Shown: in pieces, positions 17,764 to 26,395 of the stretch | Numbering within the stretch: position 1 is the stretch's first letter | Layout of the letters: each line of letters opens with the position of its first letter | From: JAGNHN01 sp964590645 | GTDB lineage: Bacteria > Bacteroidota > Bacteroidia > Bacteroidales > JAGNHN01 | Length of the DNA: 64,000 bases | Direction: 5' to 3' | NCBI GenBank assembly: GCA_964590645.1 | Contig: CAZPYJ010000023.1 | Coordinates: 1 to 64,000 of the forward strand | Program-made: the position numbers and the translations under genes | Notes under the pieces: model-generated | Seen by the model: only the letters and a program-made list of their open reading frames with translations | Database searches by the model: none | Told to the model about the DNA's origin: nothing

Positions 17764-19044
17764 ATGAAAAGAGATGATGCGATTTTCAGGCTGATTGAAA
17801 AGGAAAAACAGCGCCAGATGCACGGCATTGAACTCATCGCCTCCGAGAACTTTGTCAGTGAGCAGGTTCTGGAAGCTATGGGATCCGTGATGACCAATAA
17901 ATATGCAGAGGGCTACCCCGGCAAACGCTATTATGGCGGATGTGAGGTGGTGGACGAAAGCGAGCAGCTGGCCATCGATCGCCTGAAGGAGCTTTTCGGA
18001 GCCTCCTGGGCCAACGTACAACCCCATTCGGGCGCCCAGGCCAATATGGCGGTGATGCTGGCTGTGCTTCAACCCGGCGATCCCATTATGGGCCTGGACC
18101 TTTCACACGGCGGCCATCTTTCCCACGGATCCCACGTCAATTCATCCGGTATCCTCTACCGTCCGCTTGCATACACCCTGAATCAGGAGACCGGCTTGCT
18201 TGATTACGACCAGATGGAAGAAACCGCCCTGCGTGAAAAGCCAAAGCTGATCATCGCAGGTGCTTCAGCCTACAGCCGTGACTGGGACTATGCCCGGATG
18301 CGGAACATCGCCGACCAGGTTGGAGCTATTCTGCTGGCAGACATCGCCCATCCTGCCGGTCTCATCGCCAAGGGTTTACTCAATAATCCCCTGCCCCATT
18401 GCCACGTGGTGACTTCCACCACCCATAAAACCCTGCGTGGCCCGCGCGGAGGGATCATTATGATGGGGCAGGACTTTGACAATCCCTGGGGCAAAACCAC
18501 CCCCAAAGGCGCCATCCGTTCGATGAGCAGCCTGCTCGACAGTGCCGTATTCCCCGGTGTGCAAGGCGGACCGCTCGAACACGTCATCGCAGCCAAAGCC
18601 GTAGCCTTCGGAGAAGCCCTCAGCAAAGAGTTCAGGGAATATATGGAACAGGTCAGAAAGAATGCCAATGTGATGGCACAGGCATTTGTTGACCTTGGAT
18701 ACCACGTGATCTCCGACGGAACAGATAATCACCTGATGCTCATTGATCTGCGCAGCAAATTTCCCGATATCACCGGAAAGCTGGTGGAAAACACCCTGGT
18801 GAAGGCAGATATCACCGTCAACAAGAATATGGTTCCTTTTGACTCCCGCAGTCCCTTCCAGACCTCCGGACTCAGGGTGGGTACCCCGGCGGTGACCACC
18901 CGTGGGCTGAAAGAAGAACAAATGCCTGCCATCGCAGCGCTCATTGATAAGGTTATCTCCGATATTGAAGATGAGAAAGTGCTGGCAGAGGTGAAGAAAG
19001 AGGTGAATGCGATGATGGCACAATACCCGCTTTTTGCCTATTGA
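17764..19044 (+). CDS. glyA: Serine hydroxymethyltransferase
   Basis: A 426-residue PLP enzyme interconverting serine plus tetrahydrofolate with glycine plus 5,10-methylene-tetrahydrofolate in the cytosol, the main source of one-carbon units. The family landmarks are IELIASENF near residue 22, NKYAEGYPGKRYYGG at 45-59, and the PLP-binding lysine at 222 within STTHKTLRGPRGG. Length and ends match the family. Own promoter element and a spacer before the next gene suggest it is transcribed alone. Confidence 0.98.
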   Translation: MKRDDAIFRLIEKEKQRQMHGIELIASENFVSEQVLEAMGSVMTNKYAEGYPGKRYYGGCEVVDESEQLAIDRLKELFGASWANVQPHSGAQANMAVMLAVLQPGDPIMGLDLSHGGHLSHGSHVNSSGILYRPLAYTLNQETGLLDYDQMEETALREKPKLIIAGASAYSRDWDYARMRNIADQVGAILLADIAHPAGLIAKGLLNNPLPHCHVVTSTTHKTLRGPRGGIIMMGQDFDNPWGKTTPKGAIRSMSSLLDSAVFPGVQGGPLEHVIAAKAVAFGEALSKEFREYMEQVRKNANVMAQAFVDLGYHVISDGTDNHLMLIDLRSKFPDITGKLVENTLVKADITVNKNMVPFDSRSPFQTSGLRVGTPAVTTRGLKEEQMPAIAALIDKVISDIEDEKVLAEVKKEVNAMMAQYPLFAY

Positions 19045-19094
19045 ACCACTTCTTGCCTTAAGCAAGTGAGCAAGGAATAATAAGCCTGATTTTG

Positions 19095-19102
19095 TACTTT
19101 TG
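19095..19102 (+). promoter_or_regulatory. TAnnTTTG -7 promoter element
   Basis: TACTTTTG ends six bases before the ATG at 19109, predicting a leaderless or near-leaderless transcript for the polyphosphate operon. Confidence 0.5.
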
Positions 19103-19108
19103 AGGGCA

Positions 19109-19603
19109 ATGAAAACCCTCTACCTCCTCCGTCACGCCAAATCGTCCTGGGACAAGCCCTCCCTTTCCGATCTGCAACGCCCCCTTCTTCCCGAAGGAAT
19201 TGCCCGCACAGAAAAGCTATGCCGCTTTATGCGTGAGCAAAACATCCGGCCCGGCATCATCCTTTGCAGCCCGGCAGTCCGTACACACGAAACCGCCAAA
19301 CTCATTGCCACGGCCACTGGATACCCATCCGGGGATATCCATATCAAAGACCCGATCTACTTCGGCACAGCTGAGCAGATCTGGGATCTGCTTTTCGAAA
19401 TTCCTGAAAGCATTGAATCTGCGATGATTGTGGGACACAATCCTGTTCTGACCTGGATGGCCAACAGCCTGCTTGGGCACCCCATTGATAATCTGCCCAC
19501 CACCGGGCTGGCTGCCTTCCGTTTCCATACCGACCAATGGACACAGCTGTTTCTTGCTGCGAAAGAAACCTTATTTCTCACTTATCCGAAATACCTCCCT
19601 TAA
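19109..19603 (+). CDS. SixA-type histidine phosphatase
   Basis: A 164-residue phosphatase of the histidine-phosphatase (phosphoglycerate mutase-like) superfamily. The catalytic RHA motif is LYLLRHAKSSWD at the N-terminus (His at residue 8) and the second catalytic histidine is in MIVGHNP; SSPAVRT-like CSPAVRTHETA carries the conserved arginine. This short form is the SixA group, which removes phosphate from phosphohistidine proteins. It precedes ppk by 11 bases, so the operon joins it to polyphosphate metabolism; whether its substrate is a phosphohistidine protein or another phosphoester is not shown. ATG 19109 is preferred over an upstream in-frame start that lies within the promoter. Confidence 0.88.
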   Translation: MKTLYLLRHAKSSWDKPSLSDLQRPLLPEGIARTEKLCRFMREQNIRPGIILCSPAVRTHETAKLIATATGYPSGDIHIKDPIYFGTAEQIWDLLFEIPESIESAMIVGHNPVLTWMANSLLGHPIDNLPTTGLAAFRFHTDQWTQLFLAAKETLFLTYPKYLP

Positions 19604-19614
19604 TCAGATCAAGT

Positions 19615-21672
19615 ATGCCAGACCTGGAAAAATATTTCACCAACCGGGAGATCAGTTGGTTACACTTCAACGAAAGGGTTTTGCAGGAAGCCTCCGATCC
19701 CAGTGTACCTTTGATCGAGCGCTTCAAATTCCTGGGCATATACTCCAATAACCTCGATGAGTTTTACCGTGTCAGGGTAGCCACCCTCCGCAGGATATCA
19801 CAGCTGCCCAAAGCCAATAAACGCCATCTGGATATCGATGCCAAAAAGATTCTGAAGGAAATCAATGCCCTCGATACCAAGTTGCAGGAAAGATTCACCG
19901 CCACCTATCAGGCTTTACTTCAGGAACTGGAACAGCTCGATATCTTTATGGTGAATGAGAAGAACCTTCACGAACAACACGCCTGGTTCATCAAAAAGTA
20001 CTTTGAAGAGGAAGTACGCCCCCACCTCTTCCCCATAATGCTCAACAACCTCAGGTCGGCCAATTCCCTGCAGGATAAATCCGTGTATCTGGCCATTGAC
20101 CTGAAGAGTTCCTCCCTGAATATCAAAGAACGTTTTGCCCTGATACAGGTACCTACCGGACGTTTGTCCCGCTTTGTCATTCTTCCATCCATTGATCAGA
20201 AGAGATTTATCATTCTGCTTGACGATGTGATCCGTTTTTGCCTGGATGATATTTTCTCGGTATACGGTTATGACCAATATGAAGCCTATACCATCAAGTT
20301 TACCCGGGATGCGGAGCTGGATATTGACAACGACATCTCCAGAAGCTTTATGGAAACAATGTCGCTGAGCTTGAAGCAAAGGGTGGAGAACCAGCCTGTA
20401 AGGTTTATCTACGATCGTTCGATGCCGGAGTCACTGCTGGGGATTGTGACCAAGAAGTTCAACATTACAGAGCACGACAGCCTCGCCCCGCGGGGCAGGT
20501 ATCATAACTTCAAGGACTTTATGACCTTTCCCAACGTCGGACCCAAGAATCTGGAATACAGTTCAAACCCGCCCCTGCCTCATCCTCAGCTGCCTCCCCA
20601 CCGGAGTATTATCAGCAGCATTAAGAAGCGGGATATGATGCTGCATTATCCCTACCAGACCTTTCATTATGCCATTGAGTTGATCCGGGAGGCTTCCATC
20701 GACCCGAAGGTCAGGGCCATCAAGATGACCTTGTACCGGGTAGCCCGCGAATCCAATGTCATTGGTGCCCTGATCAATGCAGCCCGCAACGGGAAGGAAG
20801 TCACCGTCTTTCTCGAGGTACAGGCCCGATTTGATGAGGAGGCAAATATTTACTGGTCGGAGCGGCTGCAGGAGGAGGGGGTGAGGATTATCCAAACCAT
20901 CCCGGGCTATAAAGTACACGCCAAGCTCCTGCTCATCCGCCGGAAAGAAGGCGATGAAAATGTGTATTATGCTTACGTGGGTACGGGTAATTTTCACGAA
21001 GGGACAGCAAGGGTATATGCTGACGATGCTCTGCTCACTGCCAACCCTGCCATTGCTGCCGATGTGAATAAGGTTTTTCACCTCCTGGAAGAAAAGTTTA
21101 ACCGTCCTTCTTTCGATAAGCTCATTGTGGCGCCCTTTCATATGCGCACTTTTTTTCTGCGGCAACTCAATTTCGAGATGGTACAGGCGCGCAAGGGAAA
21201 AGAAGCCTGGGCCATCATCAAACTGAACAGTCTGGTGGATGAGGAGATTGTAAGAAAGCTCTACCGGGCCAGTCAGGCAGGAGTGAAAATCAGGCTGATC
21301 ATCCGGGGCATCTGTGTCCTCCAGCCAGGCATCCCGGGCATCAGTGAAAACATTGAGGCGATCAGCATTGTGGACAAATACCTGGAGCACTCCAGGGTGT
21401 TCATTTTTCATCACGGGGGAGAGGAACGCATTTTCATTTCTTCGGCCGATTGGATGACCCGCAATTTTGATCATCGCATCGAGGTGGCCTGTCCGGTGGA
21501 AGATCCCCACATCAGAGAGGAGCTCAGGACTATGCTTGACATTCAATGGAAGGATAACTGCAAAGCCCGCCTCCTTCAGCCGGACGCGCTCAATATGTAC
21601 CGTAAAGTGGAAGAGAAAGAAAGCCTGCGCTCCCAGCTGGCCATTTATCATTATTTCAGAAAACGAATCTGA
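19615..21672 (+). CDS. ppk: Polyphosphate kinase 1
   Basis: A 685-residue PPK1, which reversibly polymerises the gamma phosphate of ATP into polyphosphate through a phosphohistidine intermediate. The N-terminal domain opens FTNREISWLHFNERVL. The catalytic histidines fall at residues 435 (YKVHAKLLL) and 592 (EHSRVFIFHHGG), matching the classical numbering of the enzyme. Length is normal. The start MPDLEKYF is chosen since it begins immediately before the conserved N-terminal block; longer frames overlap the SixA gene. Followed by ppx with an 11-base gap: synthesis and breakdown of polyphosphate are encoded together. Confidence 0.98.
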   Translation: MPDLEKYFTNREISWLHFNERVLQEASDPSVPLIERFKFLGIYSNNLDEFYRVRVATLRRISQLPKANKRHLDIDAKKILKEINALDTKLQERFTATYQALLQELEQLDIFMVNEKNLHEQHAWFIKKYFEEEVRPHLFPIMLNNLRSANSLQDKSVYLAIDLKSSSLNIKERFALIQVPTGRLSRFVILPSIDQKRFIILLDDVIRFCLDDIFSVYGYDQYEAYTIKFTRDAELDIDNDISRSFMETMSLSLKQRVENQPVRFIYDRSMPESLLGIVTKKFNITEHDSLAPRGRYHNFKDFMTFPNVGPKNLEYSSNPPLPHPQLPPHRSIISSIKKRDMMLHYPYQTFHYAIELIREASIDPKVRAIKMTLYRVARESNVIGALINAARNGKEVTVFLEVQARFDEEANIYWSERLQEEGVRIIQTIPGYKVHAKLLLIRRKEGDENVYYAYVGTGNFHEGTARVYADDALLTANPAIAADVNKVFHLLEEKFNRPSFDKLIVAPFHMRTFFLRQLNFEMVQARKGKEAWAIIKLNSLVDEEIVRKLYRASQAGVKIRLIIRGICVLQPGIPGISENIEAISIVDKYLEHSRVFIFHHGGEERIFISSADWMTRNFDHRIEVACPVEDPHIREELRTMLDIQWKDNCKARLLQPDALNMYRKVEEKESLRSQLAIYHYFRKRI

Positions 21673-21683
21673 CCCAGTACAGT

Positions 21684-22583
21684 ATGCTATTTGCTGCCAT
21701 TGATATCGGATCCAACGCAGCCAGGCTGCTCTTTGCCAATGTATTTGAAGGACAGGGGCGTGTGCGCCCCGACAAGGCAAGTCTGTTGCGGGTACCCATC
21801 AGGCTGGGGCTGGATGTTTTTGAAACCGGAGTAATCGGCCCGAAAAGGGTAGAGATGCTGATGGATACGATGATGGCTTTTCGTCTCCTGATCGGGGTTT
21901 ATCAACCCCTCAGTATAGCTGCCTGTGCCACCGCGGCAATGCGGGAAGCGGAGAATGGCCAGGAATTACTGAGGACCATTGTAAAGAAAACCGGTATCCC
22001 CCTGAAAATCATTGATGGAATTGAAGAAGCGCGCATCATCAGCAGTTTCAATGCTATGATGATCAAGAATGAGGAAGCACGGCATCATCTCTTTGTGGAT
22101 GTGGGCGGGGGATCCACTGAGCTTACTCTGATGAGCGGGGCTGATTTTGAGGTATCGGGCTCTTTTCGGATTGGAACCATCCGACTGCTGCAGCAGGATG
22201 TGGAAAAAACGGAATGGGAACGCCTGCAAAACTGGCTGAAATATCATACGCGGGGTATAGAGGGAATGCGCCTGGTGGGCTCAGGGGGAAATATCAATAA
22301 GCTGACCAAATTATACGGCGATTACAGCCAAAACACCCTCAGCCTTCCACAACTCAGCGCAGGAGAGGCAGCCCTCAAAGCAATGAGCCTGGCTGAACGT
22401 ATTTCCGTGCTGGGCCTTCGGCCCGACCGGGCTGATGTCATCCTCCCGGCAGCCAGGATCTATCGCAAGACTATGAAATGGAGCGGCGTAGAGGAGATCT
22501 TCGCTCCCAAAATCGGGCTGGTTGACGGGCTGGTACTGATGCAATATGCAGAATGGAAACAACAAAGCGACAGCCAAAGCTGA
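21684..22583 (+). CDS. ppx: Exopolyphosphatase / pppGpp phosphatase (Ppx/GppA family)
   Basis: A 299-residue ASKHA-fold phosphatase with the N-terminal phosphate loop AAIDIGSNAARLLFA and the second motif FVDVGGGSTELT near residue 139, followed by SFRIGTIRL. It covers domains I and II only; the C-terminal HD region of E. coli Ppx/GppA is absent, as in many short bacterial members. Substrate may be polyphosphate, pppGpp or both; coupling to ppk favours polyphosphate. The start lies 11 bases after the ppk stop. Confidence 0.93.
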   Translation: MLFAAIDIGSNAARLLFANVFEGQGRVRPDKASLLRVPIRLGLDVFETGVIGPKRVEMLMDTMMAFRLLIGVYQPLSIAACATAAMREAENGQELLRTIVKKTGIPLKIIDGIEEARIISSFNAMMIKNEEARHHLFVDVGGGSTELTLMSGADFEVSGSFRIGTIRLLQQDVEKTEWERLQNWLKYHTRGIEGMRLVGSGGNINKLTKLYGDYSQNTLSLPQLSAGEAALKAMSLAERISVLGLRPDRADVILPAARIYRKTMKWSGVEEIFAPKIGLVDGLVLMQYAEWKQQSDSQS

Positions 22584-22591
22584 ATACTTGA

Positions 22592-22599
22592 TATCTTTG
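22592..22599 (+). promoter_or_regulatory. TAnnTTTG -7 element before the DivIC-like gene
   Basis: TATCTTTG ends four bases before ATG 22604, suggesting an internal promoter and a leaderless transcript for the cell-division gene at the end of the polyphosphate operon. Confidence 0.45.
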
Positions 22600-22603
22600 A
22601 AAA

Positions 22604-22912
22604 ATGAAAAAGCTGAAAGCTGTCTTCCGCTTTCTTTCCAACAAATATATCTACACCTCCCTGGCTTTTCTGGTGTGGATTACCGCCTTCGATCGCAATA
22701 ACCTCATCCGCCAGTATAAACTCACCCAGGAACTGAAGATGCTGCAGAAGGAAAAGCAGCATTACCTGGAAGAGATCCGTAAGGACAGCATCGCAATGGT
22801 GGAATTACTGGGCAGTATGGAAAAACTTGAGAAGTTCGGGCGGGAAAGGTATTTGATGAAGAAAGAGGAGGAGGAGATTTTTCTGATCATCCGCCAGGGT
22901 GAGGATCAATAG
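22604..22912 (+). CDS. DivIC/FtsB-like septum formation initiator
   Basis: A 102-residue bitopic membrane protein: short cytoplasmic head, one transmembrane helix (about residues 16-29, YTSLAFLVWITAF), then a periplasmic coiled coil (about 35-75, rich in Leu/Glu/Lys: QELKMLQKEKQHY) and the short ERYLMKKEEEE block typical of DivIC/FtsB, which links FtsL and FtsQ in the divisome. The size fits the family. It overlaps the converging priA gene by seven bases at the 3' end. Family assignment rests on architecture and the GRERYLMKK motif. Confidence 0.87.
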   Translation: MKKLKAVFRFLSNKYIYTSLAFLVWITAFDRNNLIRQYKLTQELKMLQKEKQHYLEEIRKDSIAMVELLGSMEKLEKFGRERYLMKKEEEEIFLIIRQGEDQ

Positions 22913-25389
22913 GGATCCACATCCACCTGCACTTTCACCCTTTTCCATTCATCCTTCAGCGCAATGGCATCCAGTGCATTGCGAATAATGCGCCTGGCTT
23001 CTTTGTGTGAGGCCTCCCTTTCGATCTTGATGAGAATATGTTTGATGTACTCATTGCGGATGCGTGCTACCAGGGGATACTCAGGACCCAGAATGCGTTT
23101 TCCAAGCCAGCCCCTCAGCCAATCAGCCAGCCAGGCGGAAGCATCTGCCACCCTGTCCTTATCCTTATGCTTAATTCTGATCTGAATCAAGCGGGTGAAG
23201 GGAGGATAGGAGAATTCCCTCCGCTCTGCCATCTGGTCCTCATACATCTTCACATAATTATGGTCGATCACCTGGCGGATGATGGAGTGATATGGTTGGG
23301 CGGTTTGAATAATCACTTTACCCCTTTTTTGTTTCCTCCCTGAGCGACCGCTCACCTGCGCCATCAACTGGAAGCTGCGTTCGGCAGCACGGAAATCGGG
23401 AAAACTCAACATATTGTCGGCATTCAGAATGCCTACCAGGCTTACGTGATCAAAATCGAGCCCCTTGGTGACCATCTGGGTGCCCACCAGAATCTGTATT
23501 TCATTCCTTTCAAATTCGCTGATGATGCGATGATACGCTGTCTTGCTGCGGGTTGTATCCAGATCCATCCGTACAATCCGCGATCTGGGGTACAGGTCCC
23601 GCAACTCTTCTTCCACTTTTTCTGTTCCGAAGCCCTTCATCAGAATGCGGGGGGAGTTACATTCCGGACAGCTTGAGGGCACTTTTTCGGTGTATCCGCA
23701 GTAGTGACAGCGTAGCTGATGAAACTGCTTGTGGTAGATGAGGGTCACATCGCAGTTCTGGCAATAGGGCATCCACATACAGCTGTCGCATTCCAGCCTG
23801 AGCGAAAAACCCCTCCGATTCTGGAACATAATGGCCTGTTCCCCATTTTCCAGTGCCAGGCTGAGGTTCTCAAGTAGCAAAGAGGAAAAATGGGAAGGCA
23901 TTTTTTTGCGTCTTTTCTCTTCTTTGACGTCAGCGATTTGCACTTCCGGCATCAATACTTCCGAAAAACGTTTTGTCAGAGATACCAGTCCGTATTTCTT
24001 TTCTCTTGCCAGTGCAAAAGATTCGATGGATGGCGTGGCCGACCCCATCAGCACAGGAGCCGCGTGCAGGCGTGCAAGGTAGAGGGCGGCATCGCGTGCG
24101 TGGTAGCGGGGGGCCGGATCAACCTGTTTGTAAGAAGGGTCGTGCTCCTCATCAACGACAATGAGTCCGAGCCGGACAAAGGGCAGGAAAAGAGCCGATC
24201 GGGCACCAAGGATAAGCTGGAACCTCCCTTGCATTTGCTTGTTCCCGAAACGCAGCACTTCGTTCCACACCTCCACCCTCTCCTGATTGCTGTAGCGGGA
24301 ATGGTATACCCCTACCTTATCCCCAAAATAAGTTCGCAAACGGTTAATGATTTGTGTGGTCAGGGCGATCTCCGGCAGCAGATAAAGGGCCTGCTTCCCT
24401 TCGGCAAGGCATTCGGCGATCTTCTTGATGTAGATCTCTGTTTTCCCCGATCCCGTTACTCCGTGCAGAAGACAGATTTTATTCTGACTGTGCCATTGGC
24501 CTATTTCCCCGTAGGCTTGCTGCTGGAAGGCATTCAGGCGGATTTCGCCCGGATCACGAACTGCCTCCGGCCTGTACAGTCGGGTCACCACCCTTTCTTC
24601 CCTGATCAGCACTCCCTTGTCAAGCAGTCCTTTCAGGGCCACAGCATAGCCTTTTACTTTTTTGAAAGAGGCTGAGGGGAGAAAGGCATTCCACTCGCCT
24701 TGTGGTAAATGAAGTTCGGTGACCAGCAGCAGCATCAGTTCAAGCTGGCGAAAGGCCCGTTTCCCCAGCTGATCCATCAATTCTGAGAGGGCAGCTTCAG
24801 AATGATAGTCAGGATGAAGAGCGATGACACTTTCCTTCCTGGGGCGGTATGGGTCTTTGACCTCATCTACCTTAATGATGGCTCCCGCTTCCAGGAGGGT
24901 ATGAATCAGGTTTACGATCTTAGCCTGGGCGGCAATGATGGCCACTTCTTTCAAGCTGATTTGATCCCGGTTCATCAGAGCCTGGAGGATGCGCCGGGCA
25001 GCTTCCGTGAAAGGGTTCAGGTCTCCGTCAAAATCGGGATGCAAGGCTACGGCTGTTTCTGATTCGAGGCGGAAGGCGGAGGGCAGGGCAGCGGCGAGCA
25101 CTTCTCCGGGGGTACACATATAATACTCTGCCATCCATTCCCAAAAGCGGAGCTGCAGGGGATGGACTACCGGATGGTCATCCAGGACCTCCAGGATGTC
25201 TTTATAATTTCCTGCCTTTTCACCGGGGGCGTAGAGGCGGCTGAGGATGCCCGTCTGAATGCGTTGTCTGCCGAAATGCACGGCAACCCGGCTCCCCGGC
25301 ATTGCCAGTCCGGCCATTTCATCGGGAATGCGGTAGGTGAAGATCTGCTTCAGGGGAAGGGGCAGAAGGACGTCAGCCAAGAGTGCCAT
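22906..25389 (-). CDS. priA: Primosomal protein N' (replication restart helicase)
   Basis: An 827-residue superfamily 2 DNA helicase that reloads the replisome at stalled forks. It shows the N-terminal 3'BD region (FTYRIPDEMAGLAMPGSRVAVHF), Walker A GVTGSGKTEIY, helicase motif II DEEHD, motif III GSATPSIES, and a zinc-binding module with eight cysteines (CDSCMWMPYCQNCD ... CHYCGY ... CPEC), followed by motifs V-VI (GTQMVTKGLDFDHVSLVGI and QVSGRSGR). Length is normal for Bacteroidota. It lies 12 bases upstream of nothing else on its 3' side and shares the strand with pfkA. Confidence 0.97.
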   Translation of the reverse strand: MALLADVLLPLPLKQIFTYRIPDEMAGLAMPGSRVAVHFGRQRIQTGILSRLYAPGEKAGNYKDILEVLDDHPVVHPLQLRFWEWMAEYYMCTPGEVLAAALPSAFRLESETAVALHPDFDGDLNPFTEAARRILQALMNRDQISLKEVAIIAAQAKIVNLIHTLLEAGAIIKVDEVKDPYRPRKESVIALHPDYHSEAALSELMDQLGKRAFRQLELMLLLVTELHLPQGEWNAFLPSASFKKVKGYAVALKGLLDKGVLIREERVVTRLYRPEAVRDPGEIRLNAFQQQAYGEIGQWHSQNKICLLHGVTGSGKTEIYIKKIAECLAEGKQALYLLPEIALTTQIINRLRTYFGDKVGVYHSRYSNQERVEVWNEVLRFGNKQMQGRFQLILGARSALFLPFVRLGLIVVDEEHDPSYKQVDPAPRYHARDAALYLARLHAAPVLMGSATPSIESFALAREKKYGLVSLTKRFSEVLMPEVQIADVKEEKRRKKMPSHFSSLLLENLSLALENGEQAIMFQNRRGFSLRLECDSCMWMPYCQNCDVTLIYHKQFHQLRCHYCGYTEKVPSSCPECNSPRILMKGFGTEKVEEELRDLYPRSRIVRMDLDTTRSKTAYHRIISEFERNEIQILVGTQMVTKGLDFDHVSLVGILNADNMLSFPDFRAAERSFQLMAQVSGRSGRKQKRGKVIIQTAQPYHSIIRQVIDHNYVKMYEDQMAERREFSYPPFTRLIQIRIKHKDKDRVADASAWLADWLRGWLGKRILGPEYPLVARIRNEYIKHILIKIEREASHKEARRIIRNALDAIALKDEWKRVKVQVDVDPY

Positions 25390-25401
25390 TGCATTACTGT
25401 A

Positions 25402-26382
25402 TCAGGTTGATAAGATGCGGGCCATTTCCAGCATTGTACGGTTGATCCGCTGATGGTGCTTGGTTGCTTTGGCGAAAGGGGTGTACACTACCTTGCGGTT
25501 GACCATCCCGGCCATTACCCCTGATTTCCCTTTGATCAGCGCACGGACTGCTTCAAAACCCAGGGTACTGGCCAGTACCCTGTCCATACAGCTTGGAGGA
25601 CCTCCGCGCTGTATGTGGCCAAGGACGGTAACGCGGGTTTTGAATTGAGGGAAGTTTGCCTTAACTTTTTCCGCTACCGCGTATGCTCCTCCGGCATCAT
25701 CCCCTTCCGCCACAATGATGATGGAAGAAAACTTATTCCTGTTCCAGCCTTCTTTCAGCGTCCGGGTGAGTTCGTCGATATGGGTCTTGGTTTCCGGGAT
25801 CAGGATGTCTTCAGCCCCGGTGGCAATGCCGCTGCGAAGGGCGATAAATCCCGCATCGCGACCCATCACTTCGACAAAGAAAAGCCGGTCGTGTGAACCG
25901 GCGGTATCCCGGATTTTATCCACCGCTTCCACTACTGTGTTCAGGGCCGTATCGTAGCCTATGGTGAAATCCGTACCGTACAGGTCATTGTCAATGGTAC
26001 CGGGTAAACCGATGATGGGGAAGGGGTGTATGCTGTTGAATTCCATTGCCCCGCTGAAAGTTCCGTCGCCTCCTATCACCAGCAGGGCATCCATTCCTGC
26101 TTGCTGAATATGCTGCCAGGCTCTGTCCATCCCTTCCCGGGTCCGGAAGTCTTGGCTTCGGGCCGACTTGAGGATGGTCCCGCCCCGCTGGATGATATTG
26201 GAAACACTATGGCTGTAAAGGGGTACAAAAGCTCCTTCGGTCAGGCCCTGATAGCCCCGGTATATGCCAAGTACTTCCCGCTTTTCATTGATTGCGGTTC
26301 TGACCACGGCACGAATGGCCGCATTCATTCCGGGAGAGTCTCCCCCGGAGGTCAATACACCGATACGCTTTATTGCAGACAT
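25402..26382 (-). CDS. pfkA: ATP-dependent 6-phosphofructokinase
   Basis: A 326-residue cytosolic glycolytic kinase making fructose-1,6-bisphosphate. Motifs: N-terminal GVLTSGGDSPGMNAAIR, GGDGT at 104-108, PGTIDND at 127-133 with catalytic Asp131, and GYDTA. The glycine at position 128 (PGTIDND rather than PKTIDND) and the GGDG motif mark the ATP-dependent rather than pyrophosphate-dependent form. The start at 26382 (MSAIKRIG) gives the standard N-terminus; the frame stays open upstream because it runs into the preceding methyltransferase gene. It ends 12 bases before priA begins. Confidence 0.97.
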   Translation of the reverse strand: MSAIKRIGVLTSGGDSPGMNAAIRAVVRTAINEKREVLGIYRGYQGLTEGAFVPLYSHSVSNIIQRGGTILKSARSQDFRTREGMDRAWQHIQQAGMDALLVIGGDGTFSGAMEFNSIHPFPIIGLPGTIDNDLYGTDFTIGYDTALNTVVEAVDKIRDTAGSHDRLFFVEVMGRDAGFIALRSGIATGAEDILIPETKTHIDELTRTLKEGWNRNKFSSIIIVAEGDDAGGAYAVAEKVKANFPQFKTRVTVLGHIQRGGPPSCMDRVLASTLGFEAVRALIKGKSGVMAGMVNRKVVYTPFAKATKHHQRINRTMLEMARILST

Positions 26383-26395
26383 TCTGGGTTTATAT

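Noticed and set aside
20563..21780. 405-codon minus-strand frame opposite ppk and ppx
   Set aside because: It runs antisense across the junction of two well-supported genes and has no recognisable protein features.
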